DNA of 64,000 nucleotides from NCBI GenBank assembly GCA_963707975.1, contig OY970177.1, positions 1,798,001 to 1,862,000 of the forward strand, written 5' to 3'. The translations under genes were made by a program, and so were the position numbers. The notes under the pieces were generated by a model that was not told the origin of the DNA, made no database searches, and saw only the letters and a list, made by a program, of their open reading frames with translations. This DNA comes from CAVVXX01 sp963707975. Lineage in GTDB: Bacteria > Pseudomonadota > Alphaproteobacteria > Micropepsales > Micropepsaceae. Shown here piece by piece: positions 44,335-54,024 of the stretch; positions within the stretch are counted from its first letter, which is position 1; each line of letters starts with the position of its first letter.

Positions 44335-45657
44335 ATGCGCCTCAGCCGTTTTTTCCTGCCTTTGCTCAAGGAAACGCCGGCCGAGGCGCAGATTGTCTCT
44401 CACCGGCTGATGCTCAGGGCAGGCATGATTCGCCAGGAAGCGGCCGGCATATACGCCTGGCTGCCTTTGGGCTTCCGGGTATTAAAAAAAATTGAGCAAA
44501 TCGTGCGCGAGGAAATGAACCGCGCCGGCGCCATAGAGATTCTGATGCCGACACTGCAGCCCGCCGACCTGTGGCGCGAAACGGGGCGTTACGACGCCTA
44601 TGGGCCGGAGATGCTACGCATCGAGGACCGCCACGAGCGTGAGCTGGTCTACGGCCCCACCAACGAGGACATGGTGACTGAAATTTTTCGCGCTTATGTG
44701 CGCTCATACAAGGCGCTGCCGCTCAACCTCTATCACATCCAGTGGAAATTCCGCGACGAGGTCCGCCCGCGTTTCGGCGTCATGCGCGGCCGTGAGTTTT
44801 TGATGAAGGACGCCTATTCCTTCGATCTCAACTTCGAAGAGGGGCGCAAATCATACAACTGCATGTATGTCGCTTATCTGCGCACCTTCTCGCGCATGGG
44901 ATTGAAAACCATTCCGATGCGCGCTGAAACTGGGCCCATAGGCGGCGATCTTAGCCACGAATTCATTGTGCTGGCGGACACTGGCGAGAGCGAAGTTTTT
45001 TGCCATAAGGACCTGCTCGACATGCCGGTGCCGGACGAGGGTGTCGATTTCTACGGCGATCTCGAGCCTATCGTGCAGGCTCGCACCAAGCTTTATGCCG
45101 CGACATCGGACGTGCACGATCAGAAGCGCTTTGAAAAGGAAGTGCCAGCCGACAAGCGCGTCACCGCGCGCGGCATCGAAGTGGGGCAGATTTTCTATTT
45201 CGGCACCAAATATTCCCTGCCGATGAAGGCCGTGGTGGCGGGGCCGGACGGCAAGGAAGTGCCGGTCGAAAGCGGTTCTTATGGCGTCGGCGTCTCGAGG
45301 CTCACGGGCGCCATCATCGAGGCCAGCCACGACGATGCCGGCATCATCTGGCCGGAAGCGGTGGCGCCATTCGACATCTCGCTGATCAATCTGAAGCCGG
45401 GCGACGCGAAAGTGGATGCGGCGTGCGAAGACCTGTATGCGAAACTGAAAAAGGCGAGCCGCGACGTGCTCTATGACGACTCCGATGAGCGCCCCGGCGC
45501 CAAATTCGCCTGCCACGATTTGATCGGTATTCCCTACCAGATCGTAGTCGGCCCGCGCGGCCTCGAAAAAGGCACGGTCGAAGTGAAAACGCGTGCCACC
45601 GGCGCCAAGGAAGAAATGAGCACTGAGGCAGTGCTGAAAAGGTTCGCACGCAAATGA
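44335..45657 (+). CDS. proS: Prolyl-tRNA synthetase, short form without editing domain
   Basis: Charges tRNA-Pro. 440 residues, the alphaproteobacterial type lacking the INS editing insertion between motifs 2 and 3. It starts MRLSRFFLPLLKETPAEAQ. Class II motif 2 is FRDEVRPRFGVMRGREFLMKD and motif 3 is GSYGVGVSRL. The anticodon-binding domain ends EAVLKRFARK. The ATG at 44335 is the family start, although the frame is open back to 44263. The 236-base region upstream, shared with the divergent TonB receptor, shows no clear sites. Confidence 0.97.
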   Translation: MRLSRFFLPLLKETPAEAQIVSHRLMLRAGMIRQEAAGIYAWLPLGFRVLKKIEQIVREEMNRAGAIEILMPTLQPADLWRETGRYDAYGPEMLRIEDRHERELVYGPTNEDMVTEIFRAYVRSYKALPLNLYHIQWKFRDEVRPRFGVMRGREFLMKDAYSFDLNFEEGRKSYNCMYVAYLRTFSRMGLKTIPMRAETGPIGGDLSHEFIVLADTGESEVFCHKDLLDMPVPDEGVDFYGDLEPIVQARTKLYAATSDVHDQKRFEKEVPADKRVTARGIEVGQIFYFGTKYSLPMKAVVAGPDGKEVPVESGSYGVGVSRLTGAIIEASHDDAGIIWPEAVAPFDISLINLKPGDAKVDAACEDLYAKLKKASRDVLYDDSDERPGAKFACHDLIGIPYQIVVGPRGLEKGTVEVKTRATGAKEEMSTEAVLKRFARK

Positions 45658-45666
45658 TGGTTCGCG

Positions 45667-45794
45667 TCGCCCCCTCAGCCCAGCCACCTACGTTCGTAAG
45701 TGGCTGGGCAGCTCCCCCAGAGGGGGAGCATGGAACCAAAACTCATCCTCCCCCGCTGGGGGAGGTGCCGAGCGAATGCGAGGCAGAGGGGGCA
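45667..45794. repeat. Family 2 palindromic repeat block between proS and lolC
   Basis: It contains CCCCCTCAGCC, a CAGCCACCTACG-TTCG-TAAGTGGCTG hairpin, a GCTCCCCCAGAGGGGGAGC hairpin, CTCCCCCGCTGGGGGAG and the tail GTGCCGAGCGAATGCGAGGCAGAGGGGG. The tail is the inverted form of the CCTCGCATTCGCTCGGCAC segment at 28252-28271, which confirms that the two blocks are related. Confidence 0.85.
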
Positions 45795-45803
45795 AGCTAG
45801 AGC

Positions 45804-47066
45804 ATGACCGCGGCCACGCGCCCCTTCGCGCCGTTCGAATGGAAGATCGCCTGGCGATATCTGCGCGCGCGCAGGCACGAAAGCTTCATCGCCGTCATCT
45901 CGCTGTTCTCGCTGATCGGCATCGCGCTGGGCGTGGCCACTCTCATCATCGTCATGTCGGTGATGAACGGCTTCCGCATCGAGCTGCTGGGGCGCATTCT
46001 CGGCCTCAACGGCCATATGATCGTGCAGAGCATCACCGGCAGCCTGCCCAATTTCGATGCCACCGCCTCCAAGATCCGATCCATCCCCGGCGTGATCAGT
46101 GCTACGCCCATCATCGAAGGCCAGGTGATGGCAACGTCCAGCGATACGAGCCTGGGCGCGCTGGTGCGCGGGCTTCGCCCCGGCGATTTGCAAAAGCTCA
46201 CCGCTGTTTCTTCCACGCTGTCGCCCGGGGCGCTGGATATTTTCAAATCCGCGCCCTCGGTCATCATCGGCGCGCGGCTGGCCGAACGGCTGGGCGTGGC
46301 GCCGGGCCAGAATGTGACGCTGATCGCGCCGCGCGGCGCCTACACGCCCTTCGGCACCACGCCGCGGGTGAAATCCTACCAGGTTGCCGGCACCTTCCGC
46401 ATCGGCATGAGCGAATACGACCAGACCTTCATTTTCATGCCGCTCGACGAAGCGCAGCTCTTCTTCAACATGGGCGACAACGCGGGCGGCATCGAGATTA
46501 TGGTCGCCAACCCGGACGCCGTCGGCCAATGGCGCGCGCCCGTGCAGCAGGCGGCCGGCGATTTTGCCCGCATCACCGACTGGCAACAGATGAATTCCTC
46601 TCTCTTCGGCGCGTTGCAGGTGGAACGGAACGTCATGTTCCTCATCCTCACCCTCATCATCCTGGTGGCGGCGATGAACATCATCTCGAGCCTCATCATG
46701 CTGGTGAAGGACAAAGGCCACGACATCGCCATCCTGCGCACCATGGGGGCCACGCCCGGCGCGGTGATGCGCGTGTTCTTCATCGCTGGCGCTTCCATCG
46801 GCGTCACCGGCACGCTCAGCGGCCTGCTGCTCGGCGTGGTGTTCTGCCTCAACATCGAATCCATCCGGCAGTTCCTGTCGATGCTCACCGGCACCGAATT
46901 GTTCAGCCCGGAAATCTATTTCCTTTCGCGCATGCCGGCCGAGATCGACAGCGGCGAGGTCATCGCCGTGGTGCTGATGGCGCTGGTTCTTTCGTTCCTG
47001 GCGACGCTTTACCCATCATGGCGCGCGGCCAGGCTCGATCCGGTCGAGGCGCTCCGTTATGAGTGA
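45804..47066 (+). CDS. lolC: Lipoprotein-releasing system permease LolC/LolE
   Basis: The inner-membrane subunit that extracts lipoproteins for LolA. 420 residues of MacB-like architecture: N-terminal FEWKIAWRYLRARRHESFI, a first span at about residues 28-50, a large periplasmic domain, then three spans in the C-terminal FtsX region (LILVAAMNIISSLIMLVKDKG, DIAILRTMGATPGAVM). It pairs with lolD 6 bases downstream. A single permease gene is usual in alphaproteobacteria. Confidence 0.95.
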   Translation: MTAATRPFAPFEWKIAWRYLRARRHESFIAVISLFSLIGIALGVATLIIVMSVMNGFRIELLGRILGLNGHMIVQSITGSLPNFDATASKIRSIPGVISATPIIEGQVMATSSDTSLGALVRGLRPGDLQKLTAVSSTLSPGALDIFKSAPSVIIGARLAERLGVAPGQNVTLIAPRGAYTPFGTTPRVKSYQVAGTFRIGMSEYDQTFIFMPLDEAQLFFNMGDNAGGIEIMVANPDAVGQWRAPVQQAAGDFARITDWQQMNSSLFGALQVERNVMFLILTLIILVAAMNIISSLIMLVKDKGHDIAILRTMGATPGAVMRVFFIAGASIGVTGTLSGLLLGVVFCLNIESIRQFLSMLTGTELFSPEIYFLSRMPAEIDSGEVIAVVLMALVLSFLATLYPSWRAARLDPVEALRYE

Positions 47067-47072
47067 GTTCCA

Positions 47073-47822
47073 ATGAGTGACGCCATTCCCGAGGCCGCGC
47101 CTCACCCTGCTGTGGCGCCGCAGCAGGCGATATTGCGCCTCCAGGGCGTCACCCGCATCTACAAGCAGGGTGCGAACGATCTGTTGGTGTTCCAGAACGT
47201 ATCGCTCTCGCTTCGCCCCGGCGAAATCGTGGCCCTTGTCGGCCCGTCCGGTTCGGGCAAGTCATCGCTCTTGCACATCGCGGGGCTCTTGGAAGCGCCG
47301 TCGGCCGGTGAGGTCATCATCGCGGGCGTGCCCGCCACCCAATTGGGCGAGCGCCAACGCACGCGGCTCCGGCGCGACACGCTCGGCTTCGTCTATCAGT
47401 TCCATCATTTGCTGCCGGAATTCACAGCACTCGAAAACGTGGCCATGCCGCAGATGATCGCGGGTCGAAGTGCTGCGGACTCCGAAAAAGAAGCGGCCCG
47501 CCTGTTGTCGCTGGTGGGGCTGGAGGCGCGGCTCGGGCACCGCCCGGGGAAATTATCCGGCGGCGAGCAGCAGCGCGTGGCGATTGCCCGCGCACTAGCC
47601 AATCATCCGCGCGTGCTGCTGGCCGACGAGCCCAGCGGCAATCTCGATCCCAAGACGGCGGCCCAAGTGTTTCAGGTGCTGCTCGACATGGTGCGCGCGG
47701 CGAATTTGGCGGCCCTCATCGCCACCCACAACATCGAACTCGCCACCAAGATGGACCGCACGCTTCTTCTGCACGAAGGCCGTCTCATCGACGGCGGCAG
47801 GATACAGGGGCGGAAGGCGTAA
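47073..47822 (+). CDS. lolD: Lipoprotein-releasing system ATP-binding protein LolD
   Basis: An ABC ATPase that powers lipoprotein release. 249 residues. Walker A GPSGSGKSS, Q-loop region GFVYQFHHLLPEFTALENV (the LolD-type QFHHLLPEF), signature LSGGEQQRVAIARAL, Walker B VLLADEPSGNLD and switch His in IATHN. Confidence 0.96.
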   Translation: MSDAIPEAAPHPAVAPQQAILRLQGVTRIYKQGANDLLVFQNVSLSLRPGEIVALVGPSGSGKSSLLHIAGLLEAPSAGEVIIAGVPATQLGERQRTRLRRDTLGFVYQFHHLLPEFTALENVAMPQMIAGRSAADSEKEAARLLSLVGLEARLGHRPGKLSGGEQQRVAIARALANHPRVLLADEPSGNLDPKTAAQVFQVLLDMVRAANLAALIATHNIELATKMDRTLLLHEGRLIDGGRIQGRKA

Positions 47823-47825
47823 TTT

Positions 47826-47967
47826 TGTTAGTCATCTCCGGCGAGCCGAGCAACGCGAGGCGAGAGAAGGGGAGCCAGGTGGTTGGTCTTACGCTTGCTC
47901 TACCGACCTGGATTCCCTTCCCTTCGCGGCGCTACTCGCCGCTCGGTCGGGAATGACAGATTTTGTT
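47826..47967. repeat. Mosaic hairpin region after lolD
   Basis: A run of inverted repeats without a gene: CTCCGGCGAGC...GCGAGGCGAGAG, CCAGGT...ACCTGG around a TGGTCTTACGCTTG loop, and ATTCCC...GGGAAT around CTTCGCGGCGCTACTCGCCG. The last part, CTGGATTCCC...GGGAATGAC, resembles widespread intergenic repeats in alphaproteobacteria, but only one copy is in this window. It may also terminate the lolCD transcript. Confidence 0.55.
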
Positions 47968-48042
47968 ATCCTCGCTTCAGCATGGCGAGCCGCTCCCAAC
48001 TGATTTTTTAAGTCGACCCTTGATCTTGGTTCGTTCTTATGA

Positions 48043-48057
48043 GAACATAAAACGAAC
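48043..48057. promoter_or_regulatory. Probable LexA (SOS) operator of alphaproteobacterial type
   Basis: GAAC-ATAAAAC-GAAC on this strand reads GTTC-GTTTTAT-GTTC on the other, an exact match to the direct-repeat GTTC-N7-GTTC LexA site of alphaproteobacteria. A second GTTCTTATGAGAAC palindrome overlaps it (48033-48046). A TTGATC at 48020-48025 could be the -35, which would put the operator over the -10 region. The next start codon, 24 bases downstream, is the 34-residue membrane peptide. Confidence 0.65.
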
Positions 48058-48080
48058 AAAGAGCTGTGGGGAGACCATAT

Positions 48081-48185
48081 ATGCGGATTTGGGTTCATGA
48101 AGCCGTGGCGGGGGCTAGCCTGCTGGTTTTCGTGGCTTCGGCCATCGTTTTGAGCGTGGCTGGGCAAGCGCTTTTGGCGGCCTAA
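48081..48185 (+). CDS. 34-residue single-span membrane peptide, candidate SOS-induced division inhibitor
   Basis: Begins MRIWVHEAVAG and continues as one hydrophobic helix (about residues 9-33, rich in Leu, Val and Ala). Only a short charged head (Arg2, His6, Glu7) precedes it. GGGGAGA (48068-48074) sits 6 bases before the ATG. The LexA-type site ends 23 bases upstream. Size, topology and SOS control match the concept of SidA, the 29-residue division inhibitor of Caulobacter crescentus that acts on the FtsW/FtsN complex. I do not claim sequence homology. It is too short for most gene callers. A repeat pair begins directly after its stop, then dnaE. Confidence 0.6.
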   Translation: MRIWVHEAVAGASLLVFVASAIVLSVAGQALLAA

Positions 48186-48186
48186 G

Positions 48187-48257
48187 CCTCACCCTTCGAC
48201 AAGCTCAGGGTGAGGCATGTGGTTTGCCCTCATGCTGAGCCCGTCGAAGCATGAGGG
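48187..48257. repeat. Paired inverted palindromic repeat (family 1, copy c)
   Basis: Unit 1 is 48187-48215 (core CTTCGACAAGCTCAG) and unit 2 is 48227-48257 (core CTGAGCCCGTCGAAG), opposite in orientation and 11 bases apart. It lies between the small membrane peptide and dnaE. Confidence 0.85.
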
Positions 48258-48359
48258 CAGAAGCCACCTGCGGAAGGCGGCACGCCGCCTGTGCGCATTT
48301 ACGCGTGGGGGTGTGATACTCGCCTTGCGAATCCCGGCTAACGGCAACAGATAAAGCTC

Positions 48360-51300
48360 ATGAGTGGTCACGCCAATTTCGTGCATTTGCGCGTGCGCAG
48401 CATCTATTCGCTGCTGGAAGGCGCCGTGCGCCCAAAAGAGTTGGCGGCGCTCTGCCGCCATGCGCGGATGCCGGCCGTCGCCGTCACCGACAGCAACAAT
48501 CTTTTCGGCGCCTATGAGATCGCCGACACGTTGGCGGCCTCGGGCATTCAGCTCATCACCGGAGTGACATTGCCTGTCGATCTCGATCCCGCGCCCGCGC
48601 AAAACCAGATCGCCACGCGGCGCGATTATCCGAGCATAGCTCTCCTGGTGAAGAACGAAGAAGGCTACATCAATCTATCGAAGCTCATATCGGGGGCCTA
48701 TCTCGATGTCGGGCCGGGCGAGCTGCCGCATGTGCGGACGGAAAAGCTTGGGACACTTTCCGGCGGGCTGATAACGCTCACAGGCGGCCCGGCCGGTCCC
48801 ATCAATCGCCTGATCGCCGATGGCCAGCGCGAGGCGGCGTCGGCCGCGCTCGATCAGCTTCACGCCATGTTCGGCGACAGGCTTTATGTCGAATTGCAGC
48901 GCCACGGCCTCGCCCAAGAAACGCGCCAGCGAAGATACGCTGATCGAACTGGCCTACGCGAAAAACCTGCCGCTCGTCGCCACCAATGACGTGCATTTCG
49001 GCCCCGCCGATATGTTCGAAGCGCACGACGCGCTGCTCTGCATCGCCGACGGCACTTTCATCGGCGTCAGAAGACCGCCGCCGCCTGACGCCGCGAGCAC
49101 CGCTTCAAAAGCGCCGAGGAAATGGCGGCGCAGTTCGCCGACCTGCCCGAGGCCATCGAAAACACGGTCGAAATCGCGCGCCGCTGCGCCTGGCGCCCCA
49201 AAAAGCGCGCGCCCATCCTGCCGCAATTCGTGCCGGCATCGGGCTTGGCCCCCGACGACGAATTACGCGCTCAGGCAGAAAGCGGCCTGAAAGCGCGCCT
49301 TGCCAAACATGGCTTGCACGCCGACGAAAGAACCTATCACGACCGGCTGCAATACGAGCTCGATATCATCATCCGCATGGGCTTTCGCCGGTTACTTCCT
49401 GATCGTCTCGGACTTCATGAAATGGACTCGGGATCACGGCATTCCCGTGGGCGTGCGCGGTTCGGGCGCCACCTCGCTCGTCGCCTGGGCGCTCGACATC
49501 ACCAATCTCGACCCCATCCGCTTCGGCCTGGTGTTCGAGCGTTTTCTCAATCCCGAGCGCGTCTCGATGCCCGATTTCGACATCGATTTCTGCCAGGAGC
49601 GGCGCGACGAAGTGGTGCGCTACGTGCAGCAAAAATACGGCGCATGACCGCGTCGGCCACATCATCGCGCTGGGTTCGCTGCAGGCCGCGCGCCGCGGTG
49701 CGCGATGTCGGCCGCGTGCTGCAGATGCCGCTGGGCCTCGTCGACCGCATCGCCAAGATGATCCCCAATCCGCCCGGCAAGACCGTGTCATTTGCACGAG
49801 GCGGTGGCGGCCGAGCCGCGCCTGCAGCAGATCGCCGAACAGGAACCGAACGCGCGAAAGACCTGTTCGCCATCGTGGAAAAGATCGAGGGCTTTTACCG
49901 CCACGCCTCCACCCATCCGGCCGGCGTGGTGATCGGCGACCGGCCGCTGGACGAGATTGTGCCGCTCTACCGCGATCCGCGCTCGGAAATGCCGGTGACG
50001 CAATTCGATTATGAGGACGCCGAAAAAGCCGGGCCTGGTGAAGTTCGACTTTCTGGGCCTGAAAACCCTCACCGTCATCGCCAAGGCGGAAGAGTTGCTT
50101 GAAAGCGCGCGGCATTCATGCTCGACACGCAGAACCATCGATTTCGACGATCGCCCCACATTCGAGATGCTGGCGCGCGGCGAAAGCGTGGGCGTGTTCC
50201 AGATCGAGGGCGCAGGGCATGCGCGATCTGCTGCGCAAGATGAAGCCCGACCACATCAACGATCTGGTCGCGCTGGTGGCGCTTTACCGTCCCGGTCCGA
50301 TGGAGTTCGATCCCGAAATACATCGCCTGCAAGAACGGCAAGGAGGCGCCGGAATATCTCCACCCGCTCCTGGAGCCGATCCTGCGCGAAACCTTCGGCG
50401 TGATGACCTATCAGGAAGATGTCATGCGCATCGCCCGCGAACTGGCCGGCTATACCATGGGCGAGGCCGATCTTCTGCGCCGCGCCATGGGCAAGAAGAT
50501 CGCCTCCGAAATGGCCAAGCACCGCCAGAACTTCATCAAGGGCGCGATGGCCAAGGGCGTGGCCGAGCATACCGCCGAAACCATTTTCGAGCAGGCGGCG
50601 AAATTCGCGGGCTATGGCTTCAACAAGGGCCATGCCGCGGCCTATGCGCAGGTCGCCTATCAGACTGCGTATCTCAAGGCGAATTATCCGGTCGAATTCC
50701 TGGCCGCTTCCATGACGCTCGATATCGGCAACACCGACCGGCTGAATATTTTCCGCCAGGAGGCCGCGCGCCTCGGCATCGCAAGTGACAGCCGCCCGAC
50801 ATCAACCGCAGCGAGGCCGATTTTTCGCTGCGAGGTGAACGAGGGCAATGGCGTCATCTATTACGCGCTCGCCGCGGTAAAGGGTGTCGGCCGCCAGGCG
50901 ATGGATCATGTGGTTGCGGTGCGCGACGCGGGCGGGCCGTTCAAATCGATCGCCGATTTCGCGCGCCGCATCGACCCTCGCCTCGTCAACAAGCGCGCCT
51001 TCGAAAGCCTCGTCGCGCGCGGGCGCGTTCGATGCGTTGCACGCGAACCGCCGCCAGCTCGTGGAATTCCGCCGACATCGTGCTGGGCGACGCCGTGCGC
51101 AGCGCGCGCGACCGCGAAAGCGGGCCAGGCAAGCCTGTTTCGGCGCCGCAGAAACTGTGAAAGCAACGTTGCCGCTGGCCGCCGTTGACGATTGGCCGGT
51201 GCACGAAAAGCTCACGGAAGAATTCGCGGCTATCGGCTTTTATTTGTCCGGCCATCCGCTCGATGTCTATGCGCAACCTTTGAAACGCTTGGGCGTGACC

Positions 51301-51819
51301 TCTTATGCCGACCTGCTGGCGGATACGCGGCGGCGCGCGGTCCGGGCCACGGTTGTGGGCACCGTGATCCGCAAGCAGGAACGACGCGGCAAATCGGGCG
51401 AGCCTTTCGCCTTCATCGGCCTCTCCGATCCGACCGGCATGTTCGAAGTGATGGTGTTTTCCGAGGCGCTGTCGTCCGCGCGCGGGTTTTTAGAGGCCGG
51501 CAAATCGGTGCTGATGAAAGTCTTGGGCGACTGGACCGACGAAGAACTCAAACTGCGCGCGATTTCGATCGAGGATCTCGATGTCGCGGCGACGCAGGCG
51601 GGAGAGGGGTTGAAAGTTTATCTCTCGGATCCCGCGCCCATTCCGGCTATCGCCGCGCAAATGAAAAAGCCCGGCAAAGGCCTCATCACGCTCGTGGTGC
51701 CAGGCGAAGGCACGGGCCAGGAAGTCGAAATCGCATTGCCCAAGCGGCAGGAAGTTACGCCCGCGCTTAAGAACGCGCTTCAATCCTTGCCCGGCGTAAC
51801 CGTAGTTGAATCCGTTTGA
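48360..51819 (+). CDS. dnaE: DNA polymerase III alpha subunit, about 22 apparent single-base insertions
   Basis: The replicative polymerase. Read across frames, it has the PHP domain (FVHLRVRSIYSLLEGAVR, VTDSNNLFGAYE), the palm (VRGSGATSLVAWAL, PDFDIDFCQERRDEVVRYVQ), GDRPLDEIVPLYRDP, AGLVKFDFLGLKTLTVI, EADLLRRAMGKKI, FNKGHAAAYAQVAY and the OB-fold (VVGTVIRKQERRGKSGEPFAF). The first about 190 codons and the last about 220 are clean. Between about 48920 and 51145 the frame shifts roughly every 100 bases. Each shift is repairable by removing one base (for example near 49061, 49386, 49647, 50035, 50218, 50314, 51024). Removing 22 bases leaves exactly 1146 codons, the normal length. This is most likely sequence error. 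Confidence 0.9.
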
Positions 51820-51824
51820 TGCGC

Positions 51825-53036
51825 TTACAAATTCGCCACGGCGCGGCCAAACCGCGTGAGGCCTTCCTGCAAACGCGCAACGTTCTGCGCGAAGCAGATG
51901 CGAATGTAGGAATCGTTCGCTGCCTCGCTGTCGGGGCCGAAGGCGGAACCCGGCGCCACGCCGACGCCTGCATTGCTCACCAGCTTGCTGGCGAAGCCGA
52001 AACTATCTTTCAATCCATCCACTACAATAAAACCGTAAAACGCGCCCTCCGGCACCATCCAGCGCAGCCGGTTGTGGCCGCCATCGGCCACGAAGCGGGT
52101 GACGACATCGCGCCCCTCACGGCAGCGCTCCAGCATCGTCTGGCGAAAGGCGTCGCCTTCGGGGCTAAGCGCCGCCAGCGCGCCATATTGGGCGAACACG
52201 GTCGCACCTGTATTGCCCGAGGCTGCCAGCACCTGCATCTGCGGGCCAAGCCAGCTGGGGTGCACCAGCCAGCCGATGCGCCATCCCGTCATCGCCCAGG
52301 GCTTGGAAAAACTGTTCACCACGAAAACATTGTCGTCGGGCTCGGCGATTTCGAGGAACGAGGGCGCGTGCTTCGCGCCGTCGTAAACCAGCGTGCCGTA
52401 AACCTCGTCGCTGATGATGGCGAGCCCGCGCTCGCGCGCGAGTGTGAGCAGTGCGTGCTGTTCCTCGCGGCACATCACCCAGCCGGTCGGATTTCCAGGC
52501 GAGCAGACGAAAATCGCTTTGGTCCTTGGCCCGATGGCGTCCTTCACCTTGTTCAGGTCGAGATGCCAGCGCGGCGGCGAGGAAAGCCAATCCTCGTCCA
52601 TGCGCACGAAGCGGCACACGGCGCCCGCCACGTCTGCCGCCTGAAAAATATTCGGCCATACGGGGGAAATGACGATCAGCTCGTCGCCGGTTTCGATGAC
52701 GGTTTGTACGGCCTGCGCCACCGCCAGCATGGCGGCGCCCGGAATGGTGATGCGTTCGATATCCACGTCTGCGCCCACCGTGCGGCGATGGAAATCGGCG
52801 ATCGCTTTGCGCAACGGCATGATGCCCCAGGGCGCTGCATAAAACGTCTTGCCATCGTCCAGCGCCCTCTTCGCCCCTTCGCAGATGAATTTGGGCGTGA
52901 TGAGATCGGATTCGCCGAACCACAGCGGGATGACGTTGGGGTCACCCAGCGCCTGCATGGAAACGCCGCCGATGCCGTTCATCTTGATGCCGGCGATCGA
53001 CTTTCGGATGGGGCTTTTCAGCGCACGCGGTTTCAT
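51825..53036 (-). CDS. PLP-dependent class I/II aminotransferase
   Basis: A 403-residue fold-type I aminotransferase. PLP lysine in VVNSFSKPWAMTGWRIGW. Substrate motif CSPGNPTGWVM. The Asp/Tyr pair is in IISDEVYGTLVYDG, and the C-terminal arginine is in SYIRICFAQN. It is probably an aspartate-like or broad-specificity enzyme. The ATG at 53036 (MKPRALKSPIRKS) follows an AGG; an upstream GTG (53102) would add 22 residues without family character. It is convergent with dnaE (5 bases between stops) and divergent from rpsB. It is fully intact although both flanking genes are frameshifted. Confidence 0.9.
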   Translation of the reverse strand: MKPRALKSPIRKSIAGIKMNGIGGVSMQALGDPNVIPLWFGESDLITPKFICEGAKRALDDGKTFYAAPWGIMPLRKAIADFHRRTVGADVDIERITIPGAAMLAVAQAVQTVIETGDELIVISPVWPNIFQAADVAGAVCRFVRMDEDWLSSPPRWHLDLNKVKDAIGPRTKAIFVCSPGNPTGWVMCREEQHALLTLARERGLAIISDEVYGTLVYDGAKHAPSFLEIAEPDDNVFVVNSFSKPWAMTGWRIGWLVHPSWLGPQMQVLAASGNTGATVFAQYGALAALSPEGDAFRQTMLERCREGRDVVTRFVADGGHNRLRWMVPEGAFYGFIVVDGLKDSFGFASKLVSNAGVGVAPGSAFGPDSEAANDSYIRICFAQNVARLQEGLTRFGRAVANL

Positions 53037-53208
53037 AACCTGTTTCCATCCCAGCGCCTTGCGCCGGTCAAGCGAAATTCCTATAAGCCGCCCATCCCGC
53101 ACGCGGGGTGGAGCGCCTGGCCGGCTGGCCCGGCGGTCCGTCCGGTGTCTGCCTGCAAGGGCGGATTTCCTCCCGCGTTAGGCTGAACCGGAAAACAGGA
53201 GCGTTTTC

Positions 53209-54001
53209 ATGGCATTGCCAGATTTTAGCATGCGCCAATTGCTGGAGGCAGGCGCCCATTTCGGCCACCGCACCCAGCGCTGGAACCCGAAGATGAGCCG
53301 CTACATCTATCGGCATCCGCAACGACATCCACATCCTCGATCTGACCCAGACCGTGCCGCTGCTTGCATCAGGCGCTCGTTGCGCTGCGCGATGTGGCGG
53401 CCGGCGGCGGGCGCATGCTGTTCGTGGGCACCAAGCGCCAGGCGTCCGAGCCGATTGCCGCAGCCGCCAAGCGCTGCGCCCAATATTATGTGAACCACCG
53501 CTGGCTCGGCGGCACGCTGACCAATTGGCAGACGATCTCGAATTCGATCAAGCGGCTTGCGCAACATCGAAGAGACGCTGAACTCGGCGCAAGGCTCGGG
53601 CCTCACCAAGAAGGAATTGCTCGGCCTATTGCGCGAGCGCGATAAGCTCGAGCGTTCGCTGGGCGGCATCAAGGAAATGGGCGGCTTGCCCAACATCTTG
53701 TTCGTGATCGACACCAACAAGGAAGCCATCGCGATGGCCGAAGCGCGCAAGCTCGGCATTCCGGTGGCGGCCATTCTCGATTCCAATTCGGATCCCGACG
53801 GCATCGCCTATCCGATACCCGGCAATGACGACGCGGCCCGCGCGATCGCGCTCTATTGCGATCTGGCCGCGCGCGCGGTCATCGACGGATTGTCGGAAGG
53901 CCAGGCGGCGGCGGGCGTCGATCTCGGCGCAGCCGAGCACGTGATCGAGGATTTGACATCCGCCGGCCGGTGCGGCCGCGGAAGCCAATCCCGCGTCTTA
54001 A
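53209..54001 (+). CDS. rpsB: 30S ribosomal protein S2, four apparent +1 frameshifts
   Basis: Starts MALPDFSMRQLLEAGAHFGH and RTQRWNPKMSRYIY. Later frames give DVAAGGGRMLFVGTKRQASE, YYVNHRWLGGTLTNWQT and GLPNILFVIDTNKEAIAMAEAR, IPVAAILDSNSDPDGIAYPI. Extra bases lie near 53311 (TATCGGC), 53366 (CTTGCAT), 53559 (CTTGCGC) and 53960 (ACATCCG). Removing them gives 262 residues ending AAAEANPAS. Without the last correction the frame runs straight into tsf as a false fusion. Confidence 0.93.
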
Positions 54002-54024
54002 GTTTTTCGAGGATCGGAGATATC

